Assembly (NCBI GenBank): GCA_017881765.1
Contig: JADGQN010000002.1
Location: forward strand, 1-36,245
Direction: 5' to 3'
DNA length: 36,245 bases
From: Syntrophobacterales bacterium
GTDB taxonomy: Bacteria > Desulfobacterota > Syntrophorhabdia > Syntrophorhabdales > WCHB1-27
Position 1 is the first letter of the stretch. Every line of letters begins with the position of its first letter. Positions 30,710-36,245 of the stretch are shown in pieces. The translations under genes and the position numbers were made by a program. The notes beneath the pieces were generated by a model, which was not told where the DNA came from, ran no database searches, and saw only the letters and a list, made by a program, of their open reading frames with translations.

Positions 30710-31447
30710 TTGTTAATTCTTCTATCAAATGATGATGGCATCGGCTCTGAAGGGCTGATTGCGCTCAAGAACGAGCTGTCGCGGACCGATGAAGTGTGGG
30801 CCATAGCTCCTGAACGGGAACGCACGTGCGTGGGTCATGCGATTACCCTGCACAAGCCTCTGCGCATCAAGGAGCACGGTGATTTCTCCTTCTCCACGAA
30901 TGGAACACCGGCGGATGCGATACTGCTCGGGGTCAAGGGCCTGCTTCCGCGCAAACCTGATCTCGTCATCTCCGGCATCAATAAGGGACCGAACATGGGC
31001 CAGGACGTGACTTACTCCGGGACAGTTGCGGCGGCTAAGGAAGCGGCCTTCATGGAGATCCCTTCCATTGCCGTATCGTTGGATGGCAGGAAGGATTTTC
31101 TCTTCGATGAAGCAGCCCGGACAGTGCGGGAATTGGTCGAAAAAATGCGGGCCGATTCTCTGCGGGAACACATCTTTTTGAACGTTAACATCCCGAATTT
31201 ACTGAGGGTGAGCATCAAGGGTTTTATGGTGACAAGGCTCGGTAAAAGGATATATAATGGTAAGGTAGTCGAGAGAACCGACCCGAGGGGCGGCAAGTAC
31301 TACTGGATCGGTGGGGACGGTGACGGGTTTGAGCCTATAGAGGGCACCGACCTTCTCGCGGTGTCCGAAGGGTACGTCTCGATTACCCCTTTACACTGGG
31401 ACATGACCACGTATGCGGCCATGGAAACGTTTAAGAGCATGTTTTAG
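30710..31447 (+). CDS. surE: 5'/3'-nucleotidase SurE
   Basis: SurE is a metal-dependent nucleoside monophosphatase and stationary-phase survival protein. The metal motif SNDDG is at residues 6-10; NGTPADAI and SGINKGPNMGQDVTYSGTV are further family blocks. TTG at 30710 gives MLILLSNDDG, matching the usual SurE start, and 245 residues, the usual length, with GGTGG five bases upstream. GTG 30701 is an alternative. The longer open frame back to 30452 runs through the tRNA-Pro gene and a repeat and is not coding. It is first in the surE-miaB operon. Confidence 0.93.
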   Translation: MLILLSNDDGIGSEGLIALKNELSRTDEVWAIAPERERTCVGHAITLHKPLRIKEHGDFSFSTNGTPADAILLGVKGLLPRKPDLVISGINKGPNMGQDVTYSGTVAAAKEAAFMEIPSIAVSLDGRKDFLFDEAARTVRELVEKMRADSLREHIFLNVNIPNLLRVSIKGFMVTRLGKRIYNGKVVERTDPRGGKYYWIGGDGDGFEPIEGTDLLAVSEGYVSITPLHWDMTTYAAMETFKSMF

Positions 31448-31484
31448 AGTTGCTGAAAGAGAAACGGAGGCGCGTCGGAACCAG

Positions 31485-32810
31485 GTGAAGTATTACATCG
31501 AGAACTTCGGTTGCCAGATGAATGACCACGATGTTGAGAAGGTCAGTACCCTTCTCCACGTTGCCGGCCATGAAAAAGTGGGCGAGGCCGCCGCCGCCGA
31601 CGTGGTTATCGTCAATACTTGCTGCGTGAGAGAGAAGGCCGAGCAAAAATTCTATAGTCTGATGGGCCGGCTGAAGACGCTAAAAAGGAGAAAAGGTACC
31701 CTTCTTGGCGTGACAGGTTGCATAGCGCAGCTGGAGAAAGAGAATTTGGGGGAAAGACTCCCCTTCATCGATTTCAGCCTGGGCCCGTCGAGCATTCACA
31801 GGGTCGCGGAGGCCATCGAGTCAGCCACGCGGAGCCAGCGGTTTCTCGATTTTTCCGACAACGGTTGTGGAGCATCTCTGCATGTGAGGCCGCAGACCGC
31901 GGCCGGGACGCTAAAGGCGCACGTAACTATCATGAAAGGCTGCGACAATTACTGTAGCTATTGCATTGTGCCCTTTGTGCGCGGACGGGAGAAGAGCAGG
32001 CAGAGCTCCGATATTCTGGAGGAGATTCGGGGGCTGGCCCATCGAGGGGTGAAGGAGGTGACGCTCCTCGGACAGAACGTGAACTCGTACAACAAAGGAC
32101 AAAAGGATCTCTCCTTCCCCGAGCTTCTGTCAAAGGTGAATGACATCAACGGGATTGAACGGATACGCTTTGTCACCTCGCATCCAAAGGACCTCTCCAG
32201 GGAACTGATTGACTGTTTCGGGAGTCTTGAGAAGCTCTGCGAGCATATTCATCTGCCGTTCCAGTCAGGCTCCAACAAGGTCCTCGGGCTCATGAACCGT
32301 GGCTACACGGTCGAGGAATATAGTAGAAAGCTCGACCTGCTGAAAAACCGTTGCAATAAGATTGCGGTTACGTCAGACTGTATCGTCGGTTTCCCCGGCG
32401 AAGACGAGAAGGACTTCGAGGCAACGATGGCGCTCGTCAAGAGTGTGCGTTTTGACGGTCTCTTCTCGTTCTGTTTTTCTCCGAGAAAGTCTACGCGTGC
32501 AGCGGACCTGCCGGATAGCGTGCCCAGGGAAGAGGCGATGCGCAGGCTGCAGGAACTGCAGTCGGTACAGAAGGCAATAACCAGAGAAAAGAACAGAGCG
32601 TTGGAGGGTAGGGAGGCAGAGGTGTTGGCGGAAGGAACGAGCAAAAACTCAACTGAGGAGCTCACGGGCAGGGCAAGAAGCAATAAGGTCGTCAATTTTA
32701 AAGGCGCCCGGAACCTTGTCGGCGAGCTGGTGGAGGTTGAGATTATCAAGGGTTGTGCCAATTCCCTGAAAGGGGCCCGACTGATGCAGAAGGAGGTATG
32801 TGATGCTTAA
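31485..32810 (+). CDS. miaB: tRNA-2-methylthio-N6-dimethylallyladenosine synthase
   Basis: MiaB adds the methylthio group to i6A37 of tRNAs. The N-terminal MTTase domain has cluster cysteines C10 (FGCQMN), C46 (NTCCVRE) and C79 (TGCIAQ). The radical SAM motif is C153-x3-C157-x2-C160 (GCDNYCSYC), and a C-terminal TRAM domain covers about 375-435. GTG 31485 gives 441 residues, the family length, starting MKYYIENFGCQMN. The frame also extends upstream to 31413 inside surE, but without family similarity. It ends with an 8-base overlap with the nuclease gene. Confidence 0.95.
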   Translation: MKYYIENFGCQMNDHDVEKVSTLLHVAGHEKVGEAAAADVVIVNTCCVREKAEQKFYSLMGRLKTLKRRKGTLLGVTGCIAQLEKENLGERLPFIDFSLGPSSIHRVAEAIESATRSQRFLDFSDNGCGASLHVRPQTAAGTLKAHVTIMKGCDNYCSYCIVPFVRGREKSRQSSDILEEIRGLAHRGVKEVTLLGQNVNSYNKGQKDLSFPELLSKVNDINGIERIRFVTSHPKDLSRELIDCFGSLEKLCEHIHLPFQSGSNKVLGLMNRGYTVEEYSRKLDLLKNRCNKIAVTSDCIVGFPGEDEKDFEATMALVKSVRFDGLFSFCFSPRKSTRAADLPDSVPREEAMRRLQELQSVQKAITREKNRALEGREAEVLAEGTSKNSTEELTGRARSNKVVNFKGARNLVGELVEVEIIKGCANSLKGARLMQKEVCDA

Positions 32811-33300
32811 GGAAATGAAGGTTGCGGGTATAACCGTCGACCCCTTTACCAACACGCCCATTGTGATCCTTAAAGACCTGGAAGAGAAAGATGTCCTTCC
32901 CATATGGATAGGCCTTCTCGAGGCCTCCAGCATTGCAACAGCGCTGGAAAACATCCAGACCCCTCGGCCCATGACTCACGATCTCCTCAAGAACGTGTTG
33001 GACAGCCTGGGAGCCAAGGTGGTGAAGATCGAGGTGAACGACCTCAGGGATAACACGTATTACGCCCTCATTCACATGGACGTCAACGGCAAGAGAGTGG
33101 TGATCGATTCAAGGCCGTCCGATGCGATTGCGCTTGCGCTGCGGGTGAGTGCAGCCATATTTGTCGAGGAGAGCGTGATCAAGAAGTCTGCGAAAATCGA
33201 TCTGGCAAAGAAGGAAGACAGGATTGTGGTCGACGCAAATGAATGGGAAGATGTGCTTGAAAACCTCTCTCCCGACGATTTTGGAAAATATAAGATGTGA
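32803..33300 (+). CDS. Bifunctional nuclease (BFN/DUF151) family protein
   Basis: The 165-residue product has the DUF151 pattern: LPIWIGLLEASSIATAL, MTHDLLKNVLDSLGA and SRPSDAIALALR. Family members are described as having DNase/RNase activity, though their role in bacteria is unclear. ATG 32803 is chosen over GTG 32800 because AGGAGG ends 6 bases before it. A UVR-like C-terminal part of longer homologues is absent. It overlaps the end of miaB. Confidence 0.92.
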   Translation: MLKEMKVAGITVDPFTNTPIVILKDLEEKDVLPIWIGLLEASSIATALENIQTPRPMTHDLLKNVLDSLGAKVVKIEVNDLRDNTYYALIHMDVNGKRVVIDSRPSDAIALALRVSAAIFVEESVIKKSAKIDLAKKEDRIVVDANEWEDVLENLSPDDFGKYKM

Positions 33301-33301
33301 T

Positions 33302-33335
33302 GACGGTTTCCGGTTTACGGCTCACGGTTAACGGT
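33302..33335. repeat. ACGGTT-word stretch
   Basis: The 39 bases between the nuclease and PHP genes consist of reiterated ACGGTT/ACGGCT words (GACGGTTTCCGGTTTACGG, then CTCACGGTTAACGG). They resemble the inverse complement of 29476-29505. The PHP gene consequently lacks a clear Shine-Dalgarno. Confidence 0.4.
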
Positions 33336-33339
33336 TTTT

Positions 33340-33996
33340 ATGATAGACCTACACACCCATACCTTCTTCAGCGATGGTGAACTCACACCTTCGGAACTTG
33401 CGCGAAGAGCCTACCTAAAGGGCTACAAGGTCCTCGGCATCTCGGACCACGCTGACTCCTCGAATATAGAGCTTCTTATCTCCGCTTTGCTGAAGCTGCA
33501 CGAAAAGGCTGAGTACTACGAACATATCACCATCGTGCCCGGCGTAGAGCTGACCCATGTGCCCAAGGGGCTCATCGGGGAGCTGACCCGCCATGCACGG
33601 AATCAGGGTGCGCGCCTCGTGGTGGTTCATGGGGAGACCATAGTAGAACCCGTCGAAGAGGGCACGAACCGGGCTGCGATAGAGGCCGGGGTGGATATAC
33701 TGGCACATCCGGGTCTCATCACGGAGGAAGATGTCCGGCTCGCGAAGAAGAAAAACGTGCTGCTGGAGATCACCGCGAAGAGGGGCCATTCGCTTAGCAA
33801 CGGCCACGTGGCGGGGCTGGCTAAAAAGATAGGCGCAAGACTCATATACAGCACGGACGCCCACGCCCCTGCCGACCTTCTTCCCGAGGAGATGGCACGA
33901 AAGGTTGTACAGGGTGCGGGCCTTTCATCGATGGATTTTTCGATCATGCAAGAAAATGCTCTTGAGCTTGTCAGGAAGATCATGGAGGCGAGATGA
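33340..33996 (+). CDS. PHP-domain phosphoesterase, possible histidinol-phosphatase
   Basis: The 218-residue protein has the PHP metal motifs in order: HTHTFFSDGE (H5, H7, D12), SDHAD (D36-H37), an E of PGVELTH, VVHGE, LAHPG and STDAH near the C-terminus. PHP phosphoesterases include the HisK/HisJ-type histidinol-phosphatases. The gene overlaps hisC by 4 bases, so histidinol-phosphate dephosphorylation is an attractive but unproven role. Small PHP proteins can also be nucleases or other phosphatases. Confidence 0.88.
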   Translation: MIDLHTHTFFSDGELTPSELARRAYLKGYKVLGISDHADSSNIELLISALLKLHEKAEYYEHITIVPGVELTHVPKGLIGELTRHARNQGARLVVVHGETIVEPVEEGTNRAAIEAGVDILAHPGLITEEDVRLAKKKNVLLEITAKRGHSLSNGHVAGLAKKIGARLIYSTDAHAPADLLPEEMARKVVQGAGLSSMDFSIMQENALELVRKIMEAR

Positions 33997-35060
33997 GGCT
34001 CACCGTTGACGAAAGCATCAAACGGATACCCTTCTACCCCAAGGCTGCACTTTACGGTTCTGAAGAGGGTTGGACGCGGCTTGCCTCAAATGAGAACCCT
34101 CACCCACCATCATCAAAGGTAGTTAACAGCATACTCGAATCCGTCTTCTCCATAACCCGGTATCCGGAGAGTGAGCTTGAACTCAAGGCTCTGCTTGCTG
34201 CCAAGTATGGCCTGGAGCCGGGGAATATCGTTATCGGCAACGGCTCCAACGAGCTGATCGAGACCGCCTTCAAGGGTATGCGTCACCCAATGCGGACCAG
34301 AGTGCTTGTGCACGAGCCGTCCTTCGCATTTTACACCATCGCGGCCCAGATCTATGGCTATGAAGCGCGCCAGATCCGTTTTCCCGATCTGACCTTGGAC
34401 CTGGATATCATCCTTGAACAGATAGACGAAAGCGTCAGGATCGTCTTCCTGAATAATCCCAACAATCCGACAGGGACGATCTTTGAGGATGCGACGTTCA
34501 AGTCGTTTCTCGACAGACTGCCGCCCGAGGTGCTCGTGGTGGTCGACGAGGCATACGCGGAATTTGCCACAAGCAAGAAGTTCCCGAAATCGATGACGTA
34601 CGTGCGGGATTACCCCGTGCTCGTGCTTCGTACGTTTTCCAAGGCTTACGGGCTGGCAGGGCTGAGAATCGGCTATGGCGTGGCCGATGCAACGATCGCT
34701 TCCTTTATTGAGCGAACAAAGCAGCCTTTCAGCGTCAACATGCTGGCCCTCATTGCCGCGAAGGAGGCGTTGAGCGACGACAAATACGTGGCGAAAGTAT
34801 TGGAGAGCAACATACAGGGAAGGGATTTCTTTTACGGTCTCTTTGCGGAGCTCGGTCTTGCCTTCATTCCCACAGAGGCCAACTTCGTTCTTGTGAGGGT
34901 GGGTCCTGACGCAGAAGGCCTGACCAAAAAACTCTTTGAGAAGAAGATACTCGTGCGATGGATGGGGGCATACGAACTACCGGAATACATCCGCGTGACC
35001 GTGGGGACAATGGAAGAGAACAGATTATTCGCGCGCAGCCTGCGGAGTTTGCTTAAATGA
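33993..35060 (+). CDS. hisC: Histidinol-phosphate aminotransferase
   Basis: HisC converts imidazole-acetol phosphate and glutamate to histidinol phosphate with PLP. In the 355-residue fold-type I enzyme, the PLP lysine is K217 (RTFSKAYGLAGLRIGYG), D185 (VVVDEAYAEF) contacts the PLP nitrogen, and NNPNNPTG is the cofactor-binding block. HisC homologues placed near cmk or aro genes may also transaminate aromatic amino acids; no aro gene is here. It overlaps the PHP gene and cmk by 4 bases each. Confidence 0.95.
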   Translation: MRLTVDESIKRIPFYPKAALYGSEEGWTRLASNENPHPPSSKVVNSILESVFSITRYPESELELKALLAAKYGLEPGNIVIGNGSNELIETAFKGMRHPMRTRVLVHEPSFAFYTIAAQIYGYEARQIRFPDLTLDLDIILEQIDESVRIVFLNNPNNPTGTIFEDATFKSFLDRLPPEVLVVVDEAYAEFATSKKFPKSMTYVRDYPVLVLRTFSKAYGLAGLRIGYGVADATIASFIERTKQPFSVNMLALIAAKEALSDDKYVAKVLESNIQGRDFFYGLFAELGLAFIPTEANFVLVRVGPDAEGLTKKLFEKKILVRWMGAYELPEYIRVTVGTMEENRLFARSLRSLLK

Positions 35061-35728
35061 GAAAGCGGCCTGTGGTCACCGTTGATGGACCGAGCGGCGC
35101 CGGGAAAAGCACGGCGGCGAAGGCGCTGGCATCAGCGCTCGGTTACGAGTATGTGGATACCGGCGCAATGTACAGGGCGGTTGCTTATGCGTATACCAGA
35201 GAAAAACAGAAACCGGATCTCGACCATTTCCTGCGGAGTCTTGCGCTGAGATTTATCTTTGGCAAGCCGACCCAGGTCTTTCTGAACGGAGAAGAGATCA
35301 CACAGAACATACGGACCCCGGAAATCTCTATGCTGGCATCAGCCCTCTCGCAGGATCCCCGTGTAAGGAAATATCTCACCGCCATGCAGCGGGAATTGGG
35401 AAAAGAGGGCGGTATCGTACTGGAGGGGCGAGACACGGGTTCCGTTGTCTTTCCCGATGCCGAAGTGAAGTTTTATCTCGATGCGGACATGGAGGTGCGC
35501 GCACACCGACGCCATCTTGAGCTAAGAGCCGGAGAGCCGGATCAAGCTGCCACTGATGCGCTGGAGCGGGTGAAAAGAGAGATCGAGAAAAGAGACAAGG
35601 ACGATTCCGAAAGGGAGATCGCTCCCCTTATCCGGCCTCAAGGGGCGCATTACGTCGACACGACTCACCTCGACGTCGAGGGCGTGGTGCGGGTCCTGAA
35701 GCAGCACGTGGAGCAGACCTCACGATGA
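35057..35728 (+). CDS. cmk: Cytidylate kinase
   Basis: Cmk phosphorylates CMP and dCMP with ATP. The P-loop GPSGAGKST is at residues 11-19, followed by DTGAMYRAVAY. The CMP-binding region and the LID block (EGRDTGSVVFPDAEVKFYLDA, in part; RDKDDSERE) follow. The 223 residues are typical. It overlaps hisC and ispH by 4 bases each; cmk-ispH (often followed by rpsA) is a common bacterial order. Confidence 0.97.
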   Translation: MRKRPVVTVDGPSGAGKSTAAKALASALGYEYVDTGAMYRAVAYAYTREKQKPDLDHFLRSLALRFIFGKPTQVFLNGEEITQNIRTPEISMLASALSQDPRVRKYLTAMQRELGKEGGIVLEGRDTGSVVFPDAEVKFYLDADMEVRAHRRHLELRAGEPDQAATDALERVKREIEKRDKDDSEREIAPLIRPQGAHYVDTTHLDVEGVVRVLKQHVEQTSR

Positions 35729-36245
35729 TACAGGTGCTCAAGACTGACCAGATAGGCTTCTGCTTCGGCGTGAAGAGAGCTATTTCAAAGGTGCTGAAGG
35801 CGCTGGAAAAGAACGGAGAGAAAATTTATACACTGGGACCTCTTGTCCATAACCCCCAGGTGGTAGCCACTCTTGAAGAGAAAGGCGTCATCCCCGTTGA
35901 CAACGTGCGTGAGGTTGAGAAGGGGGTGATCTGTTACAGGTCTCACGGCATCGAGAAAAAAGAGGAGGAGAAGATCCGCGAGAAAGGACTCGTTGCGATA
36001 GATGCAGTCTGTCCCTTTGTGAAGAAGGTGCGAACGCGCGCCCTTTACTTGAAGAAGCAGGGATACACGGTTGTCATTGTAGGGGATGAGAAGCATCCCG
36101 AGGTGAAGAGCGTGTTGAGTTATTTGGATAATGATGGTATTGTACTGCAACATCCGCGCCCTATCGAAGCCAGGAAAATCGGCGTAGTCTGTCAGACCAC
36201 CCAGGACCTTGAGACGCTGAAACAGGTAGTCGCGGGCTTGATGGA
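35725..36245 (+). CDS. ispH: 4-hydroxy-3-methylbut-2-enyl diphosphate reductase, 3' end cut by window
   Basis: IspH makes IPP and DMAPP in the last step of the MEP isoprenoid pathway with a [4Fe-4S] cluster. The first 173 codons are seen. The first cluster cysteine is C13 (GFCFGVKRA); LGPLVHNPQVV and RSHG follow; the second cysteine is in DAVCPFVKKV; and QTTQ is near the edge. The third cysteine would lie beyond the window. The ATG overlaps the cmk stop (ATGA). Confidence 0.96.
   Translation, partial: MIQVLKTDQIGFCFGVKRAISKVLKALEKNGEKIYTLGPLVHNPQVVATLEEKGVIPVDNVREVEKGVICYRSHGIEKKEEEKIREKGLVAIDAVCPFVKKVRTRALYLKKQGYTVVIVGDEKHPEVKSVLSYLDNDGIVLQHPRPIEARKIGVVCQTTQDLETLKQVVAGLM

Overview
The window looks like chromosomal core DNA of an anaerobic Gram-negative bacterium, most likely a syntrophic or sulfate-reducer-type deltaproteobacterium (Desulfobacterota; Syntrophorhabdus-like lineages fit best, but this is an inference from gene content and order, not from a search). 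Pointers to an anaerobe with an outer membrane are the Rex redox regulator, a flavodiiron protein/rubredoxin/rubrerythrin cassette, a hemerythrin protein, an archaeal-type phosphoglycerate mutase, a LapA/LapB-type envelope protein and a giant AsmA-like protein. Coding density is high, and most neighbouring genes overlap by 4 bases or sit within about 15.

Left half (1-14277), mostly minus strand. From right to left, a long operon runs maf - yggS - argH - Fn3 lipoprotein - lysA - dapF - dapA - [150-bp inverted-repeat element] - dapB; it makes arginine (last step) and lysine/diaminopimelate. Next comes a rex - DUF350 - bioD operon with a duplicated 21-bp site around its promoters, then a B12-binding radical SAM gene with its own sigma-70-like promoter, a small unknown gene, and a D-Ala-D-Ala carboxypeptidase - M48 metalloprotease pair that runs off the left edge.

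Middle (14488-29469), plus strand. cutA is followed by the oxygen/peroxide defence operon (flavodiiron protein, a 44-residue rubredoxin, rubrerythrin). A 12.4-kb, 13-gene string follows: rplU - rpmA - obg - proB - proA - nadD - rsfS - dksA-like - lapA/lapB-like fusion - apgM - comF - asmA-like - DUF2520. It mixes ribosome assembly, proline and NAD synthesis, stringent-type control and envelope assembly.

Right part (29470-36245). A hemerythrin gene and tRNA-Glu(CTC) lie on the minus strand; tRNA-Pro(GGG) is divergent from tRNA-Glu. A second plus-strand operon follows: surE - miaB - bifunctional nuclease - PHP phosphatase - hisC - cmk - ispH (cut by the right edge).

The accessory content is almost entirely intergenic: short non-coding elements built from reiterated words, usually with the two ends inverted. 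At least three word families each appear twice, besides REP-like ACCCG/CGGGT hairpins and two larger palindromic elements next to dapB and surE. No insertion sequence, prophage, CRISPR array or toxin/defence system was seen. No gap longer than 300 bases lacks a gene or RNA; the longest are 6296-6594 (rex promoters, then nothing recognised) and 7396-7667 (repeats).
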